Of a stretch of DNA of 24,464 nucleotides, positions 1-9,208 are shown one piece after another. Numbering within the stretch: position 1 is the stretch's first letter; each line of letters starts with the position of its first letter. The position numbers were made by a program, and so were the translations under genes. Source of the DNA: CAYLNH01 sp964384625 (GTDB lineage: Bacteria > Verrucomicrobiota > Lentisphaeria > JABSQK01); the NCBI GenBank assembly GCA_964384625.1, contig CAYLNH010000092.1:1-24464 (forward strand). The letters run 5' to 3'. A model generated the notes under the pieces. It was given only the letters and a program-made list of their open reading frames with translations, made no database searches and was not told where the DNA came from.

Positions 1-15
1 TCGTTTCCCCTGCTT

Positions 16-31
16 CCCCGCACCAGCGGGG
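16..31. other. Short GC hairpin
   Basis: CCCCGC and GCGGGG pair around an ACCA loop. No T-tract follows on either strand, so a terminator for a gene lying outside the window is only a guess. Confidence 0.3.
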
Positions 32-74
32 CAGACGGGGGGGCACTGGCGGAAATATCCAATACTCAACAGAG

Positions 75-102
75 GATGCCACCGACAAAAGTCGGTGGCA
101 TC
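75..102. terminator. Perfect 12-bp hairpin, terminator-like
   Basis: GATGCCACCGAC (75-86) and its exact complement (91-102) enclose an AAAA loop. The stem is perfect over 12 bp and lies 180 bp before mutS2. The bases after it are only moderately T-rich on the + strand. It could end transcription of a gene left of the window, or be part of a small RNA. No gene is supported in 1-281; the 68-codon reading frame there covers this hairpin and has no recognisable protein character. Confidence 0.45.
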
Positions 103-281
103 TACATTCTACATTCGTCGGTTGGACATTCAGCCGCGTTGGAGCCCTGCAGCACCGGCAGACGGGCGCGGTCGAGTACTTACAACCGGTCCGTGCGCAG
201 CACCTCATACGATTGATGTTCCATGGCCGGCGGCTAAGGTACCGGCAGTAAATATGGTTATCGTCACTCGCGTATACCCCG

Positions 282-2666
282 ATGAATCCACACAGCCTTG
301 ACGTTCTCGAATACCACCGACTTCTGACGCTGATCGCCGCCTATGCCGGTTCCGCGTCCGGCCGGGATTACATCCTGGGGTTGACTCCGTATACGACGCC
401 GGATATCGCGCAGTCGGAATTCGTCGATCTCACGCGTACCGCGCTGCAACTGCGTCGGGACGGGGTACACCTGCCGGTGGCGCAGTTCGAATCGCCGCAG
501 GACCTCCTGCGGCGGGCGGGCCCGACCGATGCCGTGCTCGACGCCGAAGCCTTTCTGCTCCTGCGCGTGCTGCTCCGGACGGCCCGGGAGATTCGTTACC
601 TGCTGGTCGACCGTCTGCCGGTCCCCTGCCCTGCGCTCGAAAGCTTCGGCGCCACGTTCCCGGACTTGAGCGACATCGCCGATGCCATTGACCGGGTCTT
701 CGACGCCGACGGCGCGGTCCGCGATTCCGCCGGTCCGCGGCTGGCGGAAATCCGCCGGGACCTGAACAAATTGGAGCGCCGCGTTCGCCGCAAACTCGAC
801 CAACTGCTGCAGAACCAGGACCTGGCCGATGTCGTCCAGGAGAGCCACGCGTCGCTCCGCAATCACCGCTACGTGATCCCGATTCGCCGCGAGCAGAAGG
901 CCGTCTTCCCGGGTGTTGTTCACGACCAATCCAACTCCGGCCGGACGCTGTTCATCGAACCCGCCGGCACCGTTGAGATCGGCAATGAACTGGCCTCGCT
1001 CCGGCTTGAGGAGCGCGATGAGATCCGCCGCATCCTGCTGGCGCTGACCGACACGGTTCGGCGCGCCCGAGACGACCTCCGCTTTCTGGCTGAACGCCTG
1101 ACGCTGTACGACGCGATCCACTCCGTCAGCCACTGGGCCGTGGAGTTCGACTGCCGCTACGTCGAATGGGACAAGCGCCTGTCTCTCAAAAATGCCCGGC
1201 ACCCGCTGCTGCAGCACCAATTCCGTCAGGAAGACCGGGAAGATGAGTTGATCCCGCTGAATCTGCAGCTGCCGCCGGCGTCGACAGTGCTGGTGGTGAC
1301 CGGTTCGAATGCCGGCGGCAAGACCGTCGTGCTGAAGACGGTCGGCTTGCTGACCTTAATGGCGCAGGCCGGGCTGCCGGCGCCGGTCGGCGACAACTCC
1401 CGGCTGCGGCGTTTCGAGAATGTCCTGGCGGATATCGGCGATGAACAGTCCCTGCAGCAGAACCTCAGTACATTCAGTTCGCATCTGACGCATATTCGCA
1501 ACATTCTCAACGAGGCGGGCGGCCAGGACTCCCTGATTCTGCTGGATGAACTCGGAGCCGGCACCGACCCGACGGAAGGCGGGGCTCTGGGCTGCGCCAT
1601 CCTGGACCGCCTCAGCCGGTCTGCCGGCATCACCCTCGCCACCACCCACCTCGCGACCATCAAGCATTTCGTCCATGAACACGAGCGCATGAGCAACGCC
1701 AGCGTGCTCTTTAACGATGAAACACTGCGGCCCGAGTATGTCCTGAGCGTCGGCCGGCCGGGTGCCAGCCATGCCATGACGATCGCCCGCAATATCGGCT
1801 TGCCGACCGGCGTTCTTGATCACGCGACGTCCTTCCTGAACAGCGAACAACTGCATCTGGAAACCCTCCTGGCGCAGATGGACCAGGACCAGCGCCGGCT
1901 GCAGTCCGACGTCGAAGAGGCCCAGGCCGCCCGGAACCGCATCGTGCGCGAACGCGAAGAGCTGGCGCAGGAGCTGAAAGGGCTGCGCCGGGAACGCAAG
2001 CGCCGCCTGAACGAGGCCCAGCGCGAAGCGGCGGCAATCGTCGACAATGCGCGTCGCGAGATGAACCGCCTGCTCAGCGATGCAGCCGACGAAAAGGACG
2101 AGACCCGGGAGAAGGAACTGCGGCGCCGGATTGAGAAGAAGAAACGCGAGCTGAACGAGGCGATCGCCGAAACCCAGCCCCGGCCCGAGCGGAAACTGGA
2201 TCCCGAGCAACTGGCAACGGGCCAACGCGTCTGGGTGGAGGTCCTGCGCGACCACGGCGTCATCACCTGGCTCAGCGCCGATCGCAAACGTGCCAAGGTC
2301 GATGTCGACGGTATGAATTTCGACGTTAAGACCGCTGAACTCGGCGTCGCCCAATCAAAGCCCGAGCCGAAGGAGGATCCCCGCCAAGCCGCCGTCGGCC
2401 GGCCCAGGCGTTCGACGGCGGCCAGGACGGAACTGAAACTGCTCGGCAAACGGGTGGAAGCGGCCCTGCGCGAAGTGGAGGAGTTCCTGGATGACGCGGC
2501 GTTGGCGGGACTCGGCCAGGTGCGTATTGTGCACGGCTTCGGCACCGGCGCTTTGCGCGAGGCCATCCACGGCTATCTCAAGGAATGCCCGGTTGTCACC
2601 GGCTTCCACATCGGCGTCGAAGGCAAAGAAGCCGGCGGCGCCGGCGTCACCTGGGTGGACCTGTAG
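282..2666 (+). CDS. mutS2: Endonuclease MutS2 (MutS-type ATPase with Smr domain)
   Basis: A 794-residue protein with full MutS2 architecture. It has an N-terminal clamp/core region, a MutS ATPase with Walker A GSNAGGKT (341-348) and Walker B LILLDE (418-423) followed by GAGTDP, a charged coiled coil (about 525-640), a KOW-like stretch (about 640-690) and a C-terminal Smr domain ending in GVTWVDL. The family acts in anti-recombination and, in Bacillus, in splitting collided ribosomes. The start fits the family N-terminus (LEYHRLL...AYAGSASG), though no clear Shine-Dalgarno precedes it. The Smr domain is unusual: the motif normally LDLRG/LDLxG reads LKLLG, and HGKGTG reads HGFGTG, so nuclease activity may be altered. 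A glycosyltransferase gene follows after 4 bp, suggesting read-through transcription. Confidence 0.95.
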   Translation: MNPHSLDVLEYHRLLTLIAAYAGSASGRDYILGLTPYTTPDIAQSEFVDLTRTALQLRRDGVHLPVAQFESPQDLLRRAGPTDAVLDAEAFLLLRVLLRTAREIRYLLVDRLPVPCPALESFGATFPDLSDIADAIDRVFDADGAVRDSAGPRLAEIRRDLNKLERRVRRKLDQLLQNQDLADVVQESHASLRNHRYVIPIRREQKAVFPGVVHDQSNSGRTLFIEPAGTVEIGNELASLRLEERDEIRRILLALTDTVRRARDDLRFLAERLTLYDAIHSVSHWAVEFDCRYVEWDKRLSLKNARHPLLQHQFRQEDREDELIPLNLQLPPASTVLVVTGSNAGGKTVVLKTVGLLTLMAQAGLPAPVGDNSRLRRFENVLADIGDEQSLQQNLSTFSSHLTHIRNILNEAGGQDSLILLDELGAGTDPTEGGALGCAILDRLSRSAGITLATTHLATIKHFVHEHERMSNASVLFNDETLRPEYVLSVGRPGASHAMTIARNIGLPTGVLDHATSFLNSEQLHLETLLAQMDQDQRRLQSDVEEAQAARNRIVREREELAQELKGLRRERKRRLNEAQREAAAIVDNARREMNRLLSDAADEKDETREKELRRRIEKKKRELNEAIAETQPRPERKLDPEQLATGQRVWVEVLRDHGVITWLSADRKRAKVDVDGMNFDVKTAELGVAQSKPEPKEDPRQAAVGRPRRSTAARTELKLLGKRVEAALREVEEFLDDAALAGLGQVRIVHGFGTGALREAIHGYLKECPVVTGFHIGVEGKEAGGAGVTWVDL

Positions 2667-2670
2667 TCGC

Positions 2671-4374
2671 ATGGGGACTGATACCGGCATGAACGGAAGC
2701 AGACGATTCGACCGGTTTGACCGCTGGTTCCTCGGCGTGTCCCTGGCCTTGTGGGCGTTGGTCTATCTGGTGACGTTATCCGACTACGGCATCGGCTGGG
2801 ACAGCTGTGAGTACTACGTGGGCGACAAAAACCTGCGGTTCATCACGTCCCTGAATCCCGCGCACCTGGACTACCGCAAGGACACGATTCCCGCCTATCA
2901 CGGCCCCGGACATCCGGATTTTTATCGCGTCTACGTTGAGCTTTACGACTCACCGGTGCGGCGCGTGCCGCATGAGATCTGGCCGCTGGGCGGTTTGTGT
3001 TCAAGCATCAGCAAGCATGTGTTTCACGGCCTGTTCGGGCTGGACCCTTTCGATGCGCACCATCTGTTTCTGCTGCCGGTCGGGCTGGGTCTGTTGTTGA
3101 CGGTGTACGCGTTTGCCCGGCTGGAATACGGCCGCTGGGCGGCAGTCACGGCATTCCTCCTGCTGGCTTTGCATCCCCGGCTTCTGGCGCATCTTCATTT
3201 CAACTTCAAGGACCCGCCGGCCGTCCTGCTTCTGGCGCTGAGCATCTTTCTGTTCTACCGGGGCGTCGACCGGCGGCCGTGGTGGTTGCTCGCCTCCGCG
3301 GTCTGCTGGGGGTTGGGTCTGGCAACCAAGAGCTATGCCCTGGTGCAGCCGCTGATCCTGATTCCGTGGTTCGTGGTGGTCCTCTACAGTCGACGCCGCC
3401 GGGCGGCGGCCCTGCTGCCGAAACGGGAAGCCCAGTTGCTGGCGGCCTACCCGTTGATCGGGCTCGCGGTGATGCTTCTCGTCTGGCCGTGGCTGTGGGT
3501 TGATTTCCCGCAGCACCTGGTTGATTACGCCCGCTCCGTCCTGACGCGCAGCCGCGGGGGCGACGGCCTGCCGGCCGGCGCCTGGCCGTGGCTCAATCTG
3601 CTGGCGGCCAATCCCATTATGCTGCTGCTGCCGGCAGCGGGCGGCGCGGCGATCCTGAGCCGCCGCGCCCGGCGGGAGCGGGAGCTGCCGCGGGACCTGC
3701 TCCTGTACGCGCTCTGGATTCTGGTACCACTGCTGCGCGTCAGTCTGCCGAACAGCGTCGACTTCGATGTTCTGCGCCAGCGCCTCCACGTTCTGGTGCC
3801 GCTGGCACTGCTGGCGGGCATCGCGGCACAAACAGCCCTGGAACACAAACTGATCGTCCGTTTGACCGGCGAGCCCGCCCGGCTGACGGCCCTGCGACTC
3901 GGCCTCCTCGGCGTTCTGCTGCTGCCGCTGCTGTGGTGGAACGTCCAGAATCATCCCAACCAGCTCTGCTTCTACAACGCCGCGGTCGGCGGCGTCGGCG
4001 GCGCCCGCCGCTACGGCTTTCCCAGTCCGACGGACTACTGGGGCCAAAGCTATCGGCAAGGCTGCCGGTGGCTCAATGACAAGGCGGAACCCAACGCCGT
4101 TCTGGTGGTCGGCGTCGCCGAACACATCGTCGTCACGACCGCGTCAACCTGGTTGCGGAGTGATATCCGCATCCTGTCCGGCAAGGATCGCGGGAAGCAG
4201 GATCTACAGGCGTTGGCCAACGAATATCAGGTTCCCGTCTACTTCATGACCGTGACCCGACAGGATCAATACGTCGCGGCAATCGCGGAATTGCAGAGCA
4301 GTGCCGCGCCGGTCCATGAGATCACTGTTGACGGCGGCCCCATCCTGCAGATCTTCCGCCTCACTCCGCGTTGA
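2671..4374 (+). CDS. PMT/ArnT-like integral membrane glycosyltransferase
   Basis: A 567-residue polytopic membrane protein resembling the GT39/GT83 (PMT_2) superfamily, which transfers sugars from polyprenyl-phosphate donors to proteins or envelope glycans on the outer face of the membrane. After the first membrane span comes an acidic loop (GWDSCEYY), as expected for the catalytic Asp region. FNFKDPPA and GLGLATKSYAL match family positions. The extracytoplasmic C-terminal part carries the family pattern CFYNAAVGGVGGA...DYWGQ...WLN. The frame is open back to 2491 inside mutS2, but that part is a shadow. Starts at 2671 or 2689 (with GGGGA upstream) are the realistic choices. Its 3' end overlaps the convergent fcl gene by 14 bp. 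Donor and acceptor are unknown; the nearby GDP-fucose genes suggest envelope or exopolysaccharide work. Confidence 0.85.
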   Translation: MGTDTGMNGSRRFDRFDRWFLGVSLALWALVYLVTLSDYGIGWDSCEYYVGDKNLRFITSLNPAHLDYRKDTIPAYHGPGHPDFYRVYVELYDSPVRRVPHEIWPLGGLCSSISKHVFHGLFGLDPFDAHHLFLLPVGLGLLLTVYAFARLEYGRWAAVTAFLLLALHPRLLAHLHFNFKDPPAVLLLALSIFLFYRGVDRRPWWLLASAVCWGLGLATKSYALVQPLILIPWFVVVLYSRRRRAAALLPKREAQLLAAYPLIGLAVMLLVWPWLWVDFPQHLVDYARSVLTRSRGGDGLPAGAWPWLNLLAANPIMLLLPAAGGAAILSRRARRERELPRDLLLYALWILVPLLRVSLPNSVDFDVLRQRLHVLVPLALLAGIAAQTALEHKLIVRLTGEPARLTALRLGLLGVLLLPLLWWNVQNHPNQLCFYNAAVGGVGGARRYGFPSPTDYWGQSYRQGCRWLNDKAEPNAVLVVGVAEHIVVTTASTWLRSDIRILSGKDRGKQDLQALANEYQVPVYFMTVTRQDQYVAAIAELQSSAAPVHEITVDGGPILQIFRLTPR

Positions 4375-5299
4375 TGCAGTTCTTCAGATACCATCGATAC
4401 GTCGACGCAATGCCGTCCCGCAGTTCGATCTTCGGTTCCCACCCGAGTGCCTTGATCCGGGAGACGTCCAACAGTTTCTTCGGCGTCCCATCCGGTTTGG
4501 ACGTATCGAACGCCAACTCCCCCTCGAAGCCGACCACGTCCCGGATCGTCTCGGCCAGTTCCCGGATGGTCAGGTCCGCTCCGGTGCCGACGTTGATGTG
4601 CTGCTCCGCCTCGTAGTTCTGCATGAGAAAGACACAAGCTGCCGCCAGGTCATCCACATGCAGGAACTCGCGCATCGGTTTGCCGGAGCCCCAGATGTCG
4701 ACGCTGTCGGCGCCCGCTTCTTTTGCTTCGTGCATCTTGCGCATCAGGGCGGGCACGACATGGGAGGTGGCCAGATTGAAGTTGTCATTCGGCCCGTAGA
4801 GATTCGTCGGCATCGCACTGATCGCGTTAAAACCGTACTGCCGGCGATAGGCCTGACACATCATGATGCCGGCGATCTTGGCGATGGCGTACCACTGGTT
4901 GGTCGGCTCCAGCGAATCCGTCAGCAGGTATTCCTCCTTCAATGGCTGCGGTGCCAGTTTCGGGTAGATACAGGAGGATCCGAGAAACAACAACTTGGTG
5001 ACGTCGTAGCGCCAAGCGGCGTCAATGACATTGGTCTGAATCGCCAGGTTGTCACGGATGAACTCCGCCGGAAGCGTGTCGTTCGCCATGATGCCGCCGA
5101 CCTTGGCGGCGGCAATGAAGACGTAGTCCGGTTTCTCCGCCGCGAAGAAGTCAAGGACCTCCTGCTGGCTGCAGAGATCCAGTTCCTTCCGGGTCCGCAG
5201 CACCAGATTAGTGAAGCCGCCGGCCTGCAGTTTCCGGGTGATGGCGCTGCCGACCATCCCGCGATGACCGGCGACGTAGATTTTGCTGTTGCTTTTCAC
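4361..5299 (-). CDS. fcl: GDP-L-fucose synthase
   Basis: A 312-residue short-chain dehydrogenase (GMER/WcaG family). It epimerises and reduces GDP-4-keto-6-deoxymannose to GDP-L-fucose with NADPH. The nucleotide-binding GHRGMVG (11-17), catalytic GSSCIYP (107-113) and YAIAK (Tyr137, Lys141) are all present, and the length is normal. The start codon is GTG at 5299; the N-terminus MKSNSKIYVAG is right for the family, but the ribosome site is unclear (AAGG elements lie 2 and 14 nt upstream). It follows gmd on the same strand after 113 bp, so the two genes make GDP-fucose from GDP-mannose in two steps. The gap between them holds short tandem repeats. Confidence 0.95.
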   Translation of the reverse strand: MKSNSKIYVAGHRGMVGSAITRKLQAGGFTNLVLRTRKELDLCSQQEVLDFFAAEKPDYVFIAAAKVGGIMANDTLPAEFIRDNLAIQTNVIDAAWRYDVTKLLFLGSSCIYPKLAPQPLKEEYLLTDSLEPTNQWYAIAKIAGIMMCQAYRRQYGFNAISAMPTNLYGPNDNFNLATSHVVPALMRKMHEAKEAGADSVDIWGSGKPMREFLHVDDLAAACVFLMQNYEAEQHINVGTGADLTIRELAETIRDVVGFEGELAFDTSKPDGTPKKLLDVSRIKALGWEPKIELRDGIASTYRWYLKNCINAE

Positions 5300-5303
5300 A
5301 ACC

Positions 5304-5327
5304 TTGTTTCAAACCTTGTCTCAAACC
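5304..5327. repeat. 12-bp tandem duplication in the gmd-fcl gap
   Basis: TTGTTTCAAACC and TTGTCTCAAACC stand head to tail, differing at one base, directly in front of the fcl GTG start. On the coding strand each copy contributes an ACAAGG element close to the start codon. Confidence 0.6.
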
Positions 5328-5331
5328 GTTT

Positions 5332-5371
5332 CGACTGCAATCGACAGCAATCGGCGACAACCGACGACAAC
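5332..5371. repeat. Four imperfect 10-bp tandem repeats
   Basis: Units CGACTGCAAT, CGACAGCAAT, CGGCGACAAC and CGACGACAAC follow each other without gaps. The period of about one helical turn is compatible with an array of protein-binding sites, or with slippage. They lie between gmd and fcl. Confidence 0.6.
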
Positions 5372-5412
5372 GGATCCTCAGGAATCATGGATCACGGCCC
5401 GGCGGCCCGGAG

Positions 5413-6459
<1,047 letters not shown>

Positions 6460-6485
6460 TGGCTGAGTCTCCCTAAAACCTGCCG

Positions 6486-6517
6486 AAGATAGTGCCGTGC
6501 CGCACCGCGGATGTCAA
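6486..6517 (-). promoter_or_regulatory. Possible gmd promoter
   Basis: On the minus strand a consensus TTGACA (6517-6512) is followed after 20 bp by TATCTT (6491-6486). The spacer is longer than the usual 17 bp, so this is a weak call. It would give a leader of about 20 nt carrying the AGGGAG ribosome site. Confidence 0.35.
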
Positions 6518-6679
6518 GCGACCGGCAGAGCATGCTTCAAGGTGCGCCGCGATCAGGACCGGAAACAGGACGAAGTCGCCGCCGGCGCCGATTTCGCCGG
6601 GGCGTTATTCCAATACCATGATTGAAATGGTGCGATTTCGCGTCACCTTGCAAAAACGAACATTCAACCGAGGACTGAT

Positions 6680-7267
6680 ATGAGCCGCGCGGCTGAGATC
6701 AATCGCGAAACGAACGAGACCCACATCCGCATCAAGCTGGAGCTGGACGGCTCCGGCCAGAGCCGGATCGATACCGGAATCCCCTTTCTGGACCACATGC
6801 TGACCCTGTTCGCCAGACACGGCTTTTTCGATCTGGACGTCGACGCGAAAGGCGACCTGGAAGTGGACTGTCACCACACCATGGAAGATATCGGCATCGT
6901 CCTGGGCAATACCATCAAGGACGCCCTCGGCGATAAACGCGGCATCCGCCGCTACGGCGCCGCCATCGTCCCGATGGACGAGTCGCTGGCGCGCGTGGTT
7001 CTCGACCTGTCCGGCCGGCCGTGGCTCGCCTATGACGTCGCCACAACGGTGCCGCACATCAACAACATCGACGTGCGGCTGTTCCGCGAGATGTTTCAGG
7101 CGCTGACCAACAATCTCATGCTCAACCTGCACATCGACCTGATCCGCGGCGAGGAAACCCACCATATCCTGGAAGCCGTGTTCAAGGCATTCGCCAAGGC
7201 CCTCGACCAGGCAACCCGGCTCGATACCCGCGAAACCGGCGTGCCCTCCACCAAGGGAACGCTGTAG
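6680..7267 (+). CDS. hisB: Imidazoleglycerol-phosphate dehydratase
   Basis: A 195-residue monofunctional HisB, the dehydratase step of histidine synthesis (imidazole-glycerol phosphate to imidazole-acetol phosphate), a cytosolic Mn-dependent 24-mer. The duplicated metal-binding motifs are intact: DCHHTMED (63-70) and EETHH (158-162), with GIPFLDHML near residue 35 and the C-terminal GVPSTKGTL. The ATG is preceded by GAGGA at 5 nt. It lacks the phosphatase domain fused in enterobacteria. hisA follows after 55 bp on the same strand, so the two are probably cotranscribed. hisH and hisF are not beside them here. Confidence 0.97.
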   Translation: MSRAAEINRETNETHIRIKLELDGSGQSRIDTGIPFLDHMLTLFARHGFFDLDVDAKGDLEVDCHHTMEDIGIVLGNTIKDALGDKRGIRRYGAAIVPMDESLARVVLDLSGRPWLAYDVATTVPHINNIDVRLFREMFQALTNNLMLNLHIDLIRGEETHHILEAVFKAFAKALDQATRLDTRETGVPSTKGTL

Positions 7268-7322
7268 GGTTCACAGTCTGCTGCCGCCACCAACCCGCAA
7301 CCGTAAGAACGGCAATCCTTCC

Positions 7323-8054
7323 ATGATCCGAATTGTCCCTGCCATTGATCTTCGCGGCGGTCGCTGCGTTCGCCTGCAGCAAGGCGACTACGAACGGCAA
7401 ACCACCTACGACGCCAACCCGGTCGACATGGTGCGCGCCTGGGAAGACGCCGGCGCCGAACTGATCCACATCGTCGATCTCGACGGCGCCAAGGACGGCC
7501 ATCCCGTCCACCTGGAACTCATCCGACAGATGACGGCGGCAACCGATACCCCCTGTGAACTGGGCGGGGGCATTCGCACCTTTGACGATGTCAGGGCCTG
7601 TCTCGACGCCGGCATCTCCCGGGTGATCCTGGGCACGGCGATCATCGAAAGCCCGGAATTGACCAAGCGCCTCCTGAGCGAACTGGATCCGGCCGCCATC
7701 GTGGCCGGCCTCGACGCGCGCAACGGCAAGATCGCCGTCCGCGGCTGGCTGGAGGACAGCACGATCGATGTCGTCGAACTGGCCGTTTCGCTGGTCGACC
7801 AGGGCGTCCGCAACATCATCTACACGGACATCAGTACCGACGGCATGTTTACCGGTCCGAACGTGAACGGCACGAAGCGTCTTTGTGAAGCGTGTCCGGC
7901 AGCACAAATCGTTGCTTCCGGCGGCGTCGGCAACGCCGATCACGTCCGCGGCCTGGCAGCTCTGGAAGCAGAGAACCTCTACGGCGTCATTGTCGGCAAG
8001 GCATTGTATGATCAGCGGGTGAGTTTTGCGGAACTCGCCGCCGCCGGAGCATAA
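7323..8054 (+). CDS. hisA: ProFAR isomerase (HisA)
   Basis: A 243-residue (beta/alpha)8 barrel, phosphoribosylformimino-5-aminoimidazole carboxamide ribotide isomerase, fourth step of histidine synthesis. The general acid/base Asp9 (PAIDLRGG) and Asp131 (GLDARNGKIAVRGW) are present, as are the two phosphate-binding turns: LGGGIR in the first half, and ASGGVGN with GVIVGKALY in the second. TDISTDGM (168-175) marks the barrel strand typical of HisA rather than HisF, and the N-terminal PAIDLRGGRCVRLQQGDY also fits HisA. No strong ribosome site is visible before the ATG. It is the second gene after hisB. Confidence 0.96.
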   Translation: MIRIVPAIDLRGGRCVRLQQGDYERQTTYDANPVDMVRAWEDAGAELIHIVDLDGAKDGHPVHLELIRQMTAATDTPCELGGGIRTFDDVRACLDAGISRVILGTAIIESPELTKRLLSELDPAAIVAGLDARNGKIAVRGWLEDSTIDVVELAVSLVDQGVRNIIYTDISTDGMFTGPNVNGTKRLCEACPAAQIVASGGVGNADHVRGLAALEAENLYGVIVGKALYDQRVSFAELAAAGA

Positions 8055-8227
8055 CCGGAGGCGCTGCGAACCGCTTTTCGGGCGGCAGCTGCCCGCCGGA
8101 ATTCTACGCGTCCTGCTGTCCGGGGTTGTGTCGAGGGGCAGTATGCCGACTTGGCGCAAGCCCTGAGTACTATCAATGTCGCAAGCGAGTACCAGTCTGG
8201 GGCAGGAGGGCCCCGGCGCGCCTCCGC

Positions 8228-9208
8228 CTACTCGTCGCCGTCAGCGACGGGCGGCGGCGAGGGGATTTCGCCGGGCTTATGCTTGACCAGCAGCGTCGGT
8301 CGCTTCTTCTTCTTCTGCTGCTGCTTCTCGCCGTCGGCATTGTCATCGGCGTCAGTCTTGGCTTTGGGCGTCGAGGCGGAGGGCTGCCGGACCTCGATGG
8401 GCGACACTGGAGGGACGGGTTCGGCGGCGGGCGGCGGGGAGTCTGCCTGCCCGTCGTCGTGCTTGATCTTCTTCGCCATCGAACTGTGTTTGACCAGTAA
8501 GGTCGGGCGTTTCCCGGTCTTGTCGGCAAGGACCTGGGAGTCCGACGACGGCGGGTCCGCCGGGGCAGCCGATGCGGCGGCGGACGGCGGGGCCTTGGGC
8601 GGCGGGGCCTTGGCGGCCGCCGGGCTGTCCTTGCCGCCAATGCTTCCTGCGAGGCTTTTGGCCGCCTGTACCAGCGACGCCCGACGTCGACCTGAAGTAC
8701 TCTTGTGCCCGCGCAACTGACTGTGCAGTCGTTCGAGGACCTCACGGTTTTCGACGAACCAGCGGCCGGTCTCATCGGAGTCGTCATTGTGGTCGCTATT
8801 GCCCAGAACAAGCTCTGCCGGCGCCGACTGCGACAGGATGGCGGTGCGCAGTCTCTTGTTCCACGCATTCTCTTCGTCCGGCGAGGGGGCAGCGGGAGCC
8901 GGTGGGTGAGCGGCAGCGGGCACTGCGGCAGCGGGCGCCGCTTTCGCGGCCGGAGCGGCCGCGGATACCGCCGCGGGTGCTGCCGCCGGCGGCTCTGCGG
9001 GACCGGCAGGAAGCGCCACGTCCGGCTTGGGTTTCGCGATGCGAAGCTGCGGAAAGATCGACGATTCGCCGGCATCCTCTTCCGTCAGCATCCCCTGCTC
9101 GAGCAACCGCAGATAGAGCAGTTGGTAGCGCACGAACATGACGCCGGTCATCAGGATGATCAGGGCGAAGGATCCCAAGCTGAAGTAGAATAGCATTGCG
9201 GTCGACAT
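8228..9208 (-). CDS. Membrane-anchored disordered protein with duplicated RPTLLVKH motif
   Basis: Family not recognised. The 326-residue product has one membrane span near the N-terminus (about 5-26), then a long Ala/Pro-rich low-complexity tail broken by a more ordered patch (about 118-185, NAWNKRLRTAILSQSAPAEL and following). The octapeptide RPTLLVKH occurs twice, at 234-241 and 303-310, each after basic residues; the two DNA copies differ at five of eight codons without changing the peptide. Charges after the span (VRYQLLYLR) favour a cytoplasmic tail. Its ATG shares one base with the stop of the upstream coiled-coil gene (TGATG), so translation is probably coupled. The competing frame 8173-9075 on this strand is rejected as Arg/Pro-rich shadow. 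An adaptor role is only inference. Confidence 0.8.
   Translation of the reverse strand: MSTAMLFYFSLGSFALIILMTGVMFVRYQLLYLRLLEQGMLTEEDAGESSIFPQLRIAKPKPDVALPAGPAEPPAAAPAAVSAAAPAAKAAPAAAVPAAAHPPAPAAPSPDEENAWNKRLRTAILSQSAPAELVLGNSDHNDDSDETGRWFVENREVLERLHSQLRGHKSTSGRRRASLVQAAKSLAGSIGGKDSPAAAKAPPPKAPPSAAASAAPADPPSSDSQVLADKTGKRPTLLVKHSSMAKKIKHDDGQADSPPPAAEPVPPVSPIEVRQPSASTPKAKTDADDNADGEKQQQKKKKRPTLLVKHKPGEIPSPPPVADGDE

Noticed and set aside
264..2566. Long minus-strand frames opposite mutS2
   Set aside because: They are antisense shadows of a gene with intact family motifs; their products are Arg/Ser-rich or unrecognisable.
8173..9075. 300-codon minus-strand frame overlapping the RPTLLVKH protein
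   Set aside because: Arg/Pro-rich composition typical of a shifted frame. The alternative frame has a membrane span, a coupled start and a synonymous-only repeated motif.
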